Shown here in pieces: positions 1 to 8,314 of a DNA stretch of 64,000 bases. This stretch comes from an uncultured Roseovarius sp. (lineage in GTDB: Bacteria; Pseudomonadota; Alphaproteobacteria; Rhodobacterales; Rhodobacteraceae). The notes under the pieces are model-generated. The model worked only from the letters and a program-made list of their open reading frames with translations, did not search any database and was not told where the DNA came from. Location: positions 1 through 64,000 of the forward strand of contig NZ_CAMYMD010000104.1 in the NCBI RefSeq assembly GCF_947259555.1, read 5' to 3'. Positions within the stretch are counted from its first letter, which is position 1. The number at the start of each line of letters is the position of its first letter. The position numbers and the translations under genes were made by a program.

Positions 1-146
1 ATGCCTCCGCCGCCGCAGTCGCCGGCGCCATCACCCCGGTGCCCGGCGGCGTCGGCCCGATGACCATCGCCTGCCTGCTCGCCAACACCCTCACCGCCTG
101 CTGCCGCGCCGCAGGCCTGCCTGAACCAAAAGACCTGACCGCGTGA
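1..146 (+). CDS. folD: FolD C-terminus (methylenetetrahydrofolate dehydrogenase/cyclohydrolase), partial
   Basis: The last 47 codons of a gene that enters from the left edge, reading in frame from base 3. The peptide carries [12 protein letters not shown], the conserved C-terminal signature of FolD, followed by the usual MT-A-LL-NT helix. FolD interconverts 5,10-methylene- and 10-formyl-tetrahydrofolate in the cytoplasm. The gene converges on the vWA gene, with only five bases between the two stop codons. The catalytic lysine region lies outside the window, so completeness cannot be judged. Confidence 0.93.
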   Translation, partial: ASAAAVAGAITPVPGGVGPMTIACLLANTLTACCRAAGLPEPKDLTA

Positions 147-151
147 CGTGA

Positions 152-874
152 TCAGCCCCGCCCGCGTGGCGGGGCTCGCCAATCCTGCCAGCCGATCAAC
201 GGGCAGCCCAAGGTTTCGCGCAGGGCGGCAGCTAGTTCCCCTACGGTTTCAGTCGTCACGAACAGACCGCCAGTTGCGTCCGCGAGGCATTTTGCGACGG
301 TCTGTCCGTCATACTCTCCGGCCTCGGGGCTGTTCCACGAAAATGGATCATGCACGATGCGGAAGCCGATAACATGAACCGTGAGATCACGCGCGTCTTG
401 TGCCAAGGCGGCGCTGAGGGCACAGGGCGTGCCGCCGCAGGTCTCATTGCCATCCGTGACCAGTACGACGATGCCGGGCCGTGCGCGGTAATCGAGCGCC
501 CTTGCGGCCGCCGCCACCGAGGACGCAAGGGGTGTCAGCCCGCCGGGATCGAGCCTCTCGATTCCGGCCACCAGCGCCGCAGCTGCGTTGGCCATGGGGG
601 AAAACCGCAAGCTGATGCCCGAGCATGGATGATCGCCCCCCGGCCCGTAGGTAAGCAGGCCAACGCGGCGATAGGGCGCGATCTCGGGCACGGCGCGGCG
701 AAGCGCCTCGCGGGCCTCGGCTATGCGCGTCGGGGCGGTCGGATCATAGCCCAACTCGCCCATCGAGGCTGAACCGTCAAAGACCAGCATCGCATCTGTG
801 GCGCAGCCCGGTCCAGCCTGAGGCGCCGGAGCGGGCAGGAGGGCGACGGCAAGGCCAAGGGCGAGGGTGCGCAT
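152..874 (-). CDS. Secreted von Willebrand factor A domain protein
   Basis: A 240-residue protein with a Sec signal peptide (about residues 1-20, ending APQA) and a single vWA fold. The MIDAS metal site is intact: DGSAS at residues 33-37, a threonine near 114 (GGLTP) and an aspartate near 141 (VTDGNETCGG). Such proteins bind protein partners through Mg2+ in the periplasm or outside the cell. The mature part has several cysteines, including CATD, HPCSG and ETCGG, which could form disulphides. No membrane anchor is seen. The neighbours folD and the HCCA-like gene give no hint of a partner. Family assignment is firm; the cellular role is unknown. Confidence 0.8.
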   Translation of the reverse strand: MRTLALGLAVALLPAPAPQAGPGCATDAMLVFDGSASMGELGYDPTAPTRIAEAREALRRAVPEIAPYRRVGLLTYGPGGDHPCSGISLRFSPMANAAAALVAGIERLDPGGLTPLASSVAAAARALDYRARPGIVVLVTDGNETCGGTPCALSAALAQDARDLTVHVIGFRIVHDPFSWNSPEAGEYDGQTVAKCLADATGGLFVTTETVGELAAALRETLGCPLIGWQDWRAPPRGRG

Positions 875-979
875 GTGCGGTCTCCGGACAAGTATAGGTC
901 AGAGTAACGTGTCTGAATCGCGAGTCCAGTCACGGGGTTTTGATGGCCTCGCAGACGCAAACATTTTAGGCTAAGCCTG

Positions 980-1366
980 ATGACGTGCATCGACTATATT
1001 TACTCTGCCCATTCTGCCCATTCTGCCTTTGCCTGGCTCGGCTCTGCCCGCCTGTCCGAGATCTGCGCCCGCCACGGCGCGCATTGGCGCGACGATGCCG
1101 ATATCGCCGATCCCGCCGCGCTGGCACCGTTGATCGCGGGCTGCGACCTCGACCCCGAGGCGACTCCGACCGCAGCCCTCTCGGACGAGTTACAGGCCAT
1201 CCACCGCGCCAACACGGCGGAGGCCGTGGCCCGACACGTCTTCGGCTCACCGACCTATATCGTCGGTGGCGATCCGGTCTACGGGCAGGACCGGCTCGAT
1301 CTGGTGGAGCGCGCGCTGACCCGGCACTTCGTCGCCTCGACATGGCGCAACCCGCAGGTTGGCTGA
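980..1366 (+). CDS. 2-hydroxychromene-2-carboxylate isomerase-like protein, internally deleted (probable pseudogene)
   Basis: The 128-residue product starts like the DsbA-fold HCCA isomerases (kappa GST type; [10 protein letters not shown] then FAWLG) and ends like them ([30 protein letters not shown]). The family is normally about 200 residues. The segment between the first beta-alpha unit (ARHGA, about residue 36) and [11 protein letters not shown] is missing. This looks like an in-frame loss of roughly 70 residues that removes most of the helical insertion. The N-terminus also has a duplicated HSA from a tandem 9-bp repeat near 1003-1029. Start ATG 980 is the only sensible start. The protein is probably inactive, although the frame is open. 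Confidence 0.7.
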   Translation: MTCIDYIYSAHSAHSAFAWLGSARLSEICARHGAHWRDDADIADPAALAPLIAGCDLDPEATPTAALSDELQAIHRANTAEAVARHVFGSPTYIVGGDPVYGQDRLDLVERALTRHFVASTWRNPQVG

Positions 1367-1514
1367 CAGGCGGGCTGGCAACTCGGCCCTTGATCCCGGG
1401 GCGACCCGGGTCTATACGCCCCCGGTGGCCTGCGGGCCCGACTCAACCTTTCACGCAAGCCGCGTTCGGCCGCTCCCGTCGCTGGGGGCCGCATCCGGCA
1501 AGGAGATAGCGACA

Positions 1515-1988
1515 ATGAAACTGCACGAACTTCATGATAATGACGGCGCGACCAAGCGCAAGAAACGCATCGGCCGTGGCCCGGGGTCCGGTATGGGCAA
1601 GACCGGTGGCCGTGGTATCAAGGGCCAGAAATCCCGCTCGGGTGTGGCCATCAAGGGCTACGAGGGCGGCCAGATGCCGCTCTATCAGCGTCTGCCCAAG
1701 CGCGGCTTCAACAAGCCGAACCGCAAATCCTTTGCTGTGGTGAACCTTGGCCTGATCCAGAAATTCATCGAAGCTGGCAAGATCGACGGGTCTGCCCAGA
1801 TCACCGAGGATGTGCTCGTGGCGTCCGGCCTCGTGCGGCGCAAGCTCGACGGTGTGCGCGTTCTGGCCAAGGGCGATGTGACCGCGAAACTCGACATCGC
1901 GGTGACCGGCGCCTCCAAGTCGGCCATCGACGCGGTTGAGAAAGCCGGGGGCAAGCTTTCGGTCACAACAGCGCAGGCCGCTGAATAA
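1515..1988 (+). CDS. rplO: 50S ribosomal protein L15
   Basis: A 157-residue large-subunit protein. It has the characteristic basic Gly-rich N-terminus ([20 protein letters not shown] then [24 protein letters not shown]) and the C-terminal AGG..S domain. The start is ATG 1515, preceded by AAGGAG at about 1500-1505; the open frame extends further upstream but without family similarity. It is the first gene here of the distal spc operon and precedes secY, as usual. The normal upstream partner rpmD (L30) is not present immediately before it; the HCCA-like remnant lies there instead. Confidence 0.97.
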   Translation: MKLHELHDNDGATKRKKRIGRGPGSGMGKTGGRGIKGQKSRSGVAIKGYEGGQMPLYQRLPKRGFNKPNRKSFAVVNLGLIQKFIEAGKIDGSAQITEDVLVASGLVRRKLDGVRVLAKGDVTAKLDIAVTGASKSAIDAVEKAGGKLSVTTAQAAE

Positions 1989-1997
1989 GAGGTTGTG

Positions 1998-2077
1998 AGC
2001 GGGCCTGCGCCCGCTTACATAGTCCTCACGTTTTCCTTTTGACGCCGCCTGAGCTGGAAAACAGCCCTAGGCGGCGT
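1998..2077 (+). promoter_or_regulatory. Two RNA hairpins in the rplO-secY spacer
   Basis: The spacer holds a 7-bp stem (1998-2004 with 2009-2015, 4-nt loop) and a larger stem (2042-2050 with 2069-2077, perfect 9 bp). The second encloses an inner GCTG/CAGC helix (2053-2056 with 2062-2065). No T-tract follows either hairpin, so classical termination is unlikely. The second stem ends 23 bases before the secY start and could modulate translation or mRNA processing between ribosomal proteins and the translocon. The function is inferred. Confidence 0.5.
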
Positions 2078-2100
2078 TGTCACATGAAAGAGACCCGCGA

Positions 2101-3465
2101 ATGGTATCTGCAGCAGAGCAAATGGCGGCCAACACAAGCTGGTCCGCGCTTGGCAAGGCCACCGAGTTGCGCAAACGCATCCTGTTCACGCTCGGCCTCC
2201 TGATCGTCTACCGTTTGGGCACGTTCATTCCGGTGCCAGGTATCGATGGTGTGGCGCTGCGCGAATTCATGGATGGTGCGCAGGCCTCGATCGGCGGCAT
2301 GCTCAGCATGTTTACCGGCGGCGCGCTCGGGCGGATGGGCATCTTTGCCCTCGGCATCATGCCCTATATCTCGGCCTCGATCATCGTGCAGCTTCTGACC
2401 GCGATGGTGCCGCAGCTCGAACAGCTCAAGAAAGAGGGCGAGCAGGGGCGCAAGAAAATCAACCAGTATACGCGCTACGGCACGGTGGGCCTTGCAACGC
2501 TACAGTCCTACGGGCTCGCGGTATCTCTGCAATCCGGCGAGATGGTCACCAATCCGGGCCTATTCTTCATCGCGAGCTGCATGATCACGCTTGTCGGCGG
2601 TACCATGTTCCTGATGTGGCTGGGCGAGCAGATCACCGCGCGCGGCGTGGGCAATGGCATCTCGCTCATCATCTTTGTGGGCATCATCGCCGAAGTGCCC
2701 GCGGCCTTGGCGCAATTCTTTGCCTCCGGTCGCTCGGGGGCGATCAGCCCGGCGGTGATTGTTGGGGTGATGGTCATGGTGGTCGCCGTGATCGCATTTG
2801 TCGTGTTCATGGAGCGCAGTCTGCGCAAGATCCACATTCAATATCCCCGTCGTCAGGTCGGGATGAAGGTCTATGATGGCGGCTCGTCGCACCTGCCCGT
2901 CAAGGTCAACCCGGCCGGCGTGATCCCTGCGATCTTTGCGTCGTCCCTGTTGCTTCTGCCCGCGACAATCAGCACGTTTTCGGGCAATCAGACCAGCCCG
3001 GTGATGTCGACGGTGATGGCCTATTTTGGCCCCGGTCAGCCGCTCTACCTGCTGTTCTTCACGGCGATGATCGTGTTCTTCGCCTACTTTTACACCTTCA
3101 ACGTGGCGTTCAAGACGGACGATGTGGCCGACAACCTCAAGAACCAGAACGGGTTTGTTCCCGGGATCCGGCCGGGCAAGCGGACTGCGGAGTATCTCGA
3201 CTACGTGGTCAACCGCGTTCTTGTGCTCGGGTCCGGCTATCTCGCTGCGGTCTGCCTTCTGCCCGAGGTTCTGCGTAGCCAGTTTGCGATTCCCTTTTAC
3301 TTTGGTGGCACGTCGGTGCTGATCGTCGTCTCAGTGACGATGGATACGATCCAACAGGTGCAGTCACATCTTCTGGCGCATCAATACGAGGGGCTGATCG
3401 AAAAATCGCAGCTCAGCGGTAAAGGCAAGAAACGTGCGCGCAGAAAGGGAGGAACTCGCCGATGA
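2101..3465 (+). CDS. secY: Protein translocase subunit SecY
   Basis: A 454-residue channel subunit of the SecYEG translocon in the inner membrane. It has the expected ten transmembrane segments, the plug region after TM1 ([17 protein letters not shown]), and the conserved [20 protein letters not shown] cytoplasmic loop used for SecA and ribosome contact. I place the start at ATG 2101 ([14 protein letters not shown]), with GAAAGAGA upstream, rather than the in-frame TTG at 2077 that lies inside the hairpin. The stop codon overlaps the adk start by 4 bp, so the two genes are translationally coupled. Confidence 0.97.
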   Translation: MVSAAEQMAANTSWSALGKATELRKRILFTLGLLIVYRLGTFIPVPGIDGVALREFMDGAQASIGGMLSMFTGGALGRMGIFALGIMPYISASIIVQLLTAMVPQLEQLKKEGEQGRKKINQYTRYGTVGLATLQSYGLAVSLQSGEMVTNPGLFFIASCMITLVGGTMFLMWLGEQITARGVGNGISLIIFVGIIAEVPAALAQFFASGRSGAISPAVIVGVMVMVVAVIAFVVFMERSLRKIHIQYPRRQVGMKVYDGGSSHLPVKVNPAGVIPAIFASSLLLLPATISTFSGNQTSPVMSTVMAYFGPGQPLYLLFFTAMIVFFAYFYTFNVAFKTDDVADNLKNQNGFVPGIRPGKRTAEYLDYVVNRVLVLGSGYLAAVCLLPEVLRSQFAIPFYFGGTSVLIVVSVTMDTIQQVQSHLLAHQYEGLIEKSQLSGKGKKRARRKGGTRR

Positions 3466-4106
3466 ACATCATTCTTTTGGGGCCGCCGGGGGCGGGCAAG
3501 GGCACACAGGCGCATCACCTAGTCGCGCGCCGTGACATGATCCAGCTCTCCACCGGCGACATGCTCCGTGAGGCCAAGGACAGCGGCTCGGATATGGGGC
3601 GTATCGTGGCAGACGTAATGGCGCGCGGCGATCTGGTGACTGATGATATCGTGATCGGGCTTATTCGTGAGAAGCTGCAGGGCGACAAAAAGGGTGGTTT
3701 CATCTTTGATGGCTTTCCTCGCACACTGGCACAAGCCGACGCCCTCTCCGATCTTTTGCAAGAGCAGGGTGAGACACTCGATGCCGTGATCGAATTGCGG
3801 GTTGATGATGAGGCGCTGGTGCAGCGCATCACTGCACGCTCGACCTGCGGAGGCTGCGGCGAGGTCTACAATGACATCACCAAGCCCTGGCCCGAGGATG
3901 GCAAATGCGCCAATTGCGGGTCTTCGGATATCAAGCGCCGCGCTGATGACAACGAGGACAGCCTGCGTAACCGGCTCATGGAATACTACAAGAAAACATC
4001 ACCGCTCTTGGGCTACTATTACGCCAAGGGACGGCTCGCCTCGGTCGATGGTCTGGGCGAAATCGACGCGGTTCAGGCGGCGATTGGAGAGGCGCTCGAC
4101 AAATAG
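3462..4106 (+). CDS. adk: Adenylate kinase, zinc-containing LID type
   Basis: The 214-residue enzyme interconverts ATP + AMP and 2 ADP in the cytoplasm. The P-loop GPPGAGKGT is at residues 7-15, the AMP-site helix STGDMLR near 30-36, and FDGFPRT near 82-88. The LID domain is long and carries four cysteines (129, 132, 149, 152) in a CxxC...CxxC pattern. This marks the zinc-binding form rather than the enterobacterial His/Ser/Asp/Thr form. It overlaps secY by 4 bp, the standard spc-operon arrangement. Confidence 0.97.
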   Translation: MNIILLGPPGAGKGTQAHHLVARRDMIQLSTGDMLREAKDSGSDMGRIVADVMARGDLVTDDIVIGLIREKLQGDKKGGFIFDGFPRTLAQADALSDLLQEQGETLDAVIELRVDDEALVQRITARSTCGGCGEVYNDITKPWPEDGKCANCGSSDIKRRADDNEDSLRNRLMEYYKKTSPLLGYYYAKGRLASVDGLGEIDAVQAAIGEALDK

Positions 4107-4160
4107 AGCGACGGGGCTTGACGGCCCCGAAAAATCCCCATAACCAGCCCTATCTCGACC

Positions 4161-4177
4161 GAGAGAATGATTCTCTC
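4161..4177 (+). other. Short hairpin in the adk-rpsM spacer
   Basis: The 196-bp spacer between adk and rpsM contains a perfect 7-bp stem with a 3-nt loop (4161-4167 with 4171-4177), followed by GC-rich sequence without a T-tract. I see no convincing promoter or gene in this spacer. It could be a processing site between the spc and alpha parts of the operon. Confidence 0.35.
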
Positions 4178-4302
4178 CGGGTCGCCCCCGGAGGTGGATA
4201 AACAACCCGAATTCAGCTGCGGCCCGGAGCGAAAACGCCTCGGGCTTACGTTGTGAAAAAAGGTTCTGGGATCACGGAACCGCAACGAAAAGGAACTGCA
4301 CT

Positions 4303-4671
4303 TTGGCACGTATCGCCGGCGTCAATATCCCCACAAGCAAACGGGTGCCCATCGCACTCACCTACATCACCGGAATCGGTCAATCTTCGGCCAAGGCCAT
4401 TTGCGAGGCCGTCAACATCGACGTGTTCCGCCGCGTCAACGAGCTGTCTGACGCCGAGGCCCTCGCGCTCCGCGAGTACATCGACGCGAACTACACCGTC
4501 GAGGGCGACCTGCGCCGCGAGACCCAGATGAACGTCAAGCGCCTGATGGATCTCGGCTGCTACCGCGGTCTGCGTCACCGCCGCAACCTTCCGGTGCGCG
4601 GTCAGCGGACCCATACCAATGCCCGCACCCGCAAGGGCCCGGCAAAAGCCATTGCCGGCAAGAAGAAATAA
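4303..4671 (+). CDS. rpsM: 30S ribosomal protein S13 (TTG start)
   Basis: A 122-residue small-subunit head protein. It has the family N-terminus ([14 protein letters not shown]), the helix-hairpin ITGIGQSSA, and the basic C-terminal tail [20 protein letters not shown] that reaches the tRNA sites. Homologues align from the residue just before ARIAGV, where the codon is TTG (4303-4305). AAAAGGAA at 4288-4295 is a good ribosome-binding site. It opens the alpha-operon segment and is followed by rpsK after 15 bases. Confidence 0.96.
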   Translation: MARIAGVNIPTSKRVPIALTYITGIGQSSAKAICEAVNIDVFRRVNELSDAEALALREYIDANYTVEGDLRRETQMNVKRLMDLGCYRGLRHRRNLPVRGQRTHTNARTRKGPAKAIAGKKK

Positions 4672-4686
4672 GGGAGGGCATTCGAT

Positions 4687-5076
4687 ATGGCACGCGATAC
4701 TCGTCGCACGAAAAAGAAGGTCTCCAAGAACATCGCCACCGGCGTTGCTCATGTGAATTCTTCGTTCAACAACACCAAGATCCTGATCTCCGACGTGCAG
4801 GGCAACGCGATTGCGTGGTCCTCTGCCGGTACCATGGGCTTCAAGGGGTCGCGCAAATCGACACCCTATGCCGCTCAGATGGCCGCAGAAGACGCGGGCA
4901 AGAAGGCACAGGAACATGGCATGCGCTCGCTCGAAGTGGAAGTGCAGGGGCCCGGCTCGGGCCGTGAATCTGCGCTGCGCGCTCTGGCCGCCGTTGGCTT
5001 CAACATCACGTCGATCCGTGACGTGACGCCGATCGCACATAATGGCTGCCGCCCGCCGAAGCGTCGCCGGGTCTGA
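4687..5076 (+). CDS. rpsK: 30S ribosomal protein S11
   Basis: A 129-residue small-subunit platform protein. Family landmarks are [12 protein letters not shown], the [20 protein letters not shown] segment, [17 protein letters not shown], and the invariant C-terminus [19 protein letters not shown] ribosome-binding site (AGGGAGGGC, 4671-4679) precedes ATG 4687. It lies between rpsM and rpoA as in nearly all bacteria. Confidence 0.97.
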   Translation: MARDTRRTKKKVSKNIATGVAHVNSSFNNTKILISDVQGNAIAWSSAGTMGFKGSRKSTPYAAQMAAEDAGKKAQEHGMRSLEVEVQGPGSGRESALRALAAVGFNITSIRDVTPIAHNGCRPPKRRRV

Positions 5077-5190
5077 TCCGACATTCATCAAAGCGGGGCC
5101 GTGCGGACGTGCGGCCCCCCTTTCGTCATTTTACATCCTCGGGCGTTCTGGACCTTTGGACATGAGGACAGAACAGGAATGGAGGGACGC

Positions 5191-6207
5191 ATGATCCACA
5201 AGAATTGGGCTGAACTGATCAAGCCGACACAGCTTGACGTCAAACCGGGCAATGACCCGCTGCGTCAGGCGGTTCTGGTCGCAGAGCCGCTGGAGCGCGG
5301 CTTTGGTCTGACACTCGGCAACGCACTGCGCCGCGTACTTCTGTCCTCGCTGCAAGGCGCGGCCATCACCGCCGTGCAGATCGACAACGTGCTGCACGAG
5401 TTTTCGTCCGTCGCCGGCGTGCGCGAAGACGTGACAGATATGGTTCTCAACCTCAAGGGTGTCGCGATCCGCATGGAGGTCGAAGGACCCAAGCGTCTCT
5501 CGGTAAATGCCAAGGGGCCGGGCGTGGTCACGGCTGGTGACATTTCGGACAGCGCGGGCATCGAGATCCTCAACAAGGATCATGTGATCTGCCACCTTGA
5601 TGAAGGCGCCGATCTGTTCATGGAACTGACCGTTAATACTGGCAAGGGCTACGTCGCTGCCGACAAGAACAAGCCCGAGGATGCGCCGATCGGTCTCATT
5701 CCGATTGATGCGATCTATTCGCCGATCTCGAAAGTCAGCTACGATGTGCAGCCGACGCGCGAAGGTCAGGTGCTGGACTATGACAAACTGACCATGAAAA
5801 TCGAAACCGACGGGTCGATCACGCCTGATGACGCGGTGGCCTATGCGGCGCGCATCCTGCAGGACCAGCTGTCGATCTTCGTCAACTTCGACGAGCCCGA
5901 GTCGGCCAGCCGTCAGGACGACGACGACGGTCTCGAATTCAACCCGCTCCTGCTCAAGAAAGTGGACGAGTTGGAATTGTCGGTGCGTTCCGCCAACTGC
6001 CTCAAGAACGACAACATCGTCTATATCGGCGATCTGATCCAGAAGACCGAGGCCGAGATGCTGCGCACGCCGAACTTTGGCCGCAAGTCGCTCAACGAGA
6101 TCAAAGAGGTTCTGTCGGGCATGGGCCTGCACCTTGGCATGGATGTCGAGGACTGGCCGCCCGACAATATCGAGGATCTCGCCAAGAAGTTCGAGGACGC
6201 CTTTTGA
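5191..6207 (+). CDS. rpoA: DNA-directed RNA polymerase subunit alpha
   Basis: The 338-residue alpha subunit has the usual length for alphaproteobacteria. The N-terminal assembly domain (about 1-230) has [18 protein letters not shown], and the C-terminal DNA/activator-binding domain (about 250-338) has [16 protein letters not shown] and the (HhH)2 segment [17 protein letters not shown]. The start is ATG 5191 after GGAGGGACGC. The longer open frame begins in a 110-base leader with no similarity to the family. The gene belongs to the rpsM-rpsK-rpoA-rplQ unit. Confidence 0.97.
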   Translation: MIHKNWAELIKPTQLDVKPGNDPLRQAVLVAEPLERGFGLTLGNALRRVLLSSLQGAAITAVQIDNVLHEFSSVAGVREDVTDMVLNLKGVAIRMEVEGPKRLSVNAKGPGVVTAGDISDSAGIEILNKDHVICHLDEGADLFMELTVNTGKGYVAADKNKPEDAPIGLIPIDAIYSPISKVSYDVQPTREGQVLDYDKLTMKIETDGSITPDDAVAYAARILQDQLSIFVNFDEPESASRQDDDDGLEFNPLLLKKVDELELSVRSANCLKNDNIVYIGDLIQKTEAEMLRTPNFGRKSLNEIKEVLSGMGLHLGMDVEDWPPDNIEDLAKKFEDAF

Positions 6208-6217
6208 GATAAGGAAA

Positions 6218-6263
6218 CGGAAACTTGAAAAGTTTCCGTTCCGATTTCTTTCAAAGAAATCGG
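6218..6263 (+). repeat. Tandem triloop hairpins, copy 1 (two hairpins)
   Basis: Two perfect hairpins sit back to back in the rpoA-rplQ spacer. The first has a 9-bp stem (6218-6226 with 6230-6238, loop GAA). The second has a 10-bp stem (6241-6250 with 6254-6263, loop TCA). Only two bases separate them. The same design recurs at 15961-16030 with different bases but preserved pairing. No T-tract follows, so simple termination is not obvious. Confidence 0.75.
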
Positions 6264-6353
6264 TTTCCCGCCACCCGGGCAATCCCGCCCCAAGGAGAGC
6301 GGCTGACACGCATCAGACCGCCAGACAAAGCAAAACCGCTTAGGAGATAGAAA

Positions 6354-6773
6354 ATGCGTCACGCCAGAGGATATCGCCGCCTGAACCGTACCCACGAGCA
6401 CCGCAAGGCGCTGTGGGCGAACATGGCCGGCTCGCTCATCGAACATGAGCAGATCAAGACCACCCTGCCCAAGGCCAAGGAACTGCGCCGGATCATCGAA
6501 AAGATGGTCACGCTCGGCAAGCGCGGCGATCTGCACGCCCGCCGTCAGGCCGCAGCCCAGCTCAAGCAGGACATCCATGTTGCCAAGCTGTTTGAGGTGA
6601 TCGGGCCCCGCTACAAGGACCGTCAGGGCGGCTATGTCCGCGTGCTCAAGGCCGGGTTCCGCTATGGTGACATGGCGCCGATGGCGATCATCGAATTCGT
6701 CGACCGTGATGTCGACGCCAAGGGCGCCGCAGACCGCGCCCGCGTCGCCGCCGAAGAGGCCGCAGAAGAATAA
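6354..6773 (+). CDS. rplQ: 50S ribosomal protein L17
   Basis: A 139-residue large-subunit protein beginning [20 protein letters not shown], the diagnostic L17 N-terminus. The family core continues to EFVDRD (about residue 120), followed by a short Ala/Glu-rich tail typical of alphaproteobacteria. AGGAGATAG at 6342-6350 is the ribosome-binding site. It is the last gene of the operon and is followed by a strong terminator. Confidence 0.97.
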   Translation: MRHARGYRRLNRTHEHRKALWANMAGSLIEHEQIKTTLPKAKELRRIIEKMVTLGKRGDLHARRQAAAQLKQDIHVAKLFEVIGPRYKDRQGGYVRVLKAGFRYGDMAPMAIIEFVDRDVDAKGAADRARVAAEEAAEE

Positions 6774-6800
6774 GCCACGCCAATTATCGGCCCGGCCTTG

Positions 6801-6827
6801 ACCCCCGCCCTCACCGGCGGGGGTTTT
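6801..6827 (+). terminator. Rho-independent terminator of the ribosomal operon
   Basis: A perfect 9-bp GC stem (6801-6809 with 6816-6824, 6-nt loop) runs straight into TTTT, 28 bases after the rplQ stop. It ends the rplO-rplQ transcription unit. Confidence 0.85.
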
Positions 6828-6937
6828 GCGTTTGTGGGATTTGGGTATTTGGTCCAGGAAGAAACGCAGCGGGCTTGCATTGCAGTGCCGCGCCGCGCAT
6901 ATCTCGGGCGATCCGCCGACACGTAAGGAGGCCGCTC

Positions 6938-8314
6938 TTGATCCGCATCCTGTCGCTCATATTGATCCTGTTCGCCGCGCCGCTTGCCGCCGAGATGCGC
7001 GTGCCGATGTCACAGGCCGAGATCCAGACCGGGTTTGTGCCGGTGGTGCGGCAGGCCGCGCCCGCCGTCGTCAACATCTACGCCAGCCGTATCGTCGAGG
7101 GCCGCCGCAGTCCGTTCCGGGGGGATCCGTTCTTCGAGCGGTTCTTCAACGATTTCGGCGCATCGCGGCCGCGCGTGCAGAACTCGCTCGGCTCGGGCGT
7201 GGTGCTGGGGGCGGATGGCATCGTGGTGTCGAACTACCACGTGGTCGGTGAGGCGACGGATATCCGCGTGGTCTTGAACGACGGGCGCGAATATGCGGCT
7301 CGCGTGCTGCTGGGCGATGAAGAGGCAGATCTTGCGGTGTTGCAGGTCGAGGAGGCCCCGGACCTGCCCGCCCTGCGCCTTCGCGACAGCGACAGCGTGC
7401 AGGTCGGCGAACTGGTGCTGGCCATCGGCAACCCGTTCGGCGTGGGCCAGACCGTCAGCAGTGGCATCGTGTCGGGGCTGGCGCGGTCGGGCACCGCATC
7501 GGGCAATGCGCGCGGCTATTTCATTCAGACCGACGCGCCGATCAACCCGGGCAACTCGGGCGGTGCGCTGGTCGATGTGAACGGCGATCTGATCGGGATC
7601 AACACGGCGATCCTGTCACGCTCGGGGGGCTCGAACGGGATCGGCTTTGCCATTCCGTCGGCCTTGGTCGCGCAGTTCGTCGAGCAGGCGCGCGCCGGGC
7701 AGGACCAGTTCGTCCGGCCCTGGGCCGGGCTGGGCGGGCAGCCGGTGACGCCCGACATGGCCGAGGGTCTGGGCCTTGCGCGGCCCGAGGGGGTCGTGAT
7801 CTCGCAGGTGCACCCCGCCAGCAGTTTTGACACTGCGGTCGAGCCGGGCGATGTGGTCACGGCGGTCGATGGGCAGCCGGTGAACAGCCCTGCCGAGATG
7901 GTGTTTCGCATGTCGCTGGCGGGGATCGGCGCGCGCGCGCGCATCACCCGGCTGCGTGACGGAGAGGCGGCAGAGGTCGATGTGCCGATGATCGCCGCCC
8001 CCGAGGTCCCGCCACGGGACCGGTTGGAAACGGGCCGACGTGCCGCCCTGCCGGAGATGATACTCTCGACCATCAACCCGGCGGTGATCGACGCGTATGG
8101 CCTGCCGCTGATGGCCGAGGGGGTGATCGTCGAAGACCCGGGCCCGTATGGCGCACGGGCCGGGCTCCGCCCCGGTGACATCCTGCGCGAGATCAATGGC
8201 ACCGCCGTCACCGACAGCGCCACGGCGGCACAGTCGCTGGAGCGCGCCACACGTACGCTGAGCATTGAAGTGAAGCGCAATGGGCGGCACATGGCGCTGC
8301 GGCTGCGGCTGTGA
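6938..8314 (+). CDS. Periplasmic DegP/HtrA-type serine protease
   Basis: A 458-residue protease-chaperone with a signal peptide (residues 2-18, ending PLAA). The trypsin-like domain has His101 (SNYHVVGE), Asp131 (EEADLAV) and Ser207 in NPGNSGGAL. Two PDZ domains follow (about 245-340 and 385-455). It would degrade or hold misfolded envelope proteins. I choose TTG 6938, placed 7 bases after TAAGGAGG, because it puts the signal peptide at the N-terminus; earlier in-frame starts add a basic tail with no ribosome-binding site. Its stop overlaps the GTG of rarA, so they form a pair. It is shorter than E. coli DegP and close to DegQ/MucD size. Confidence 0.93.
   Translation: MIRILSLILILFAAPLAAEMRVPMSQAEIQTGFVPVVRQAAPAVVNIYASRIVEGRRSPFRGDPFFERFFNDFGASRPRVQNSLGSGVVLGADGIVVSNYHVVGEATDIRVVLNDGREYAARVLLGDEEADLAVLQVEEAPDLPALRLRDSDSVQVGELVLAIGNPFGVGQTVSSGIVSGLARSGTASGNARGYFIQTDAPINPGNSGGALVDVNGDLIGINTAILSRSGGSNGIGFAIPSALVAQFVEQARAGQDQFVRPWAGLGGQPVTPDMAEGLGLARPEGVVISQVHPASSFDTAVEPGDVVTAVDGQPVNSPAEMVFRMSLAGIGARARITRLRDGEAAEVDVPMIAAPEVPPRDRLETGRRAALPEMILSTINPAVIDAYGLPLMAEGVIVEDPGPYGARAGLRPGDILREINGTAVTDSATAAQSLERATRTLSIEVKRNGRHMALRLRL

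Noticed and set aside
5131..6309. 392-codon minus-strand frame over rpoA
   Set aside because: Shadow of rpoA, which matches the alpha subunit from end to end.
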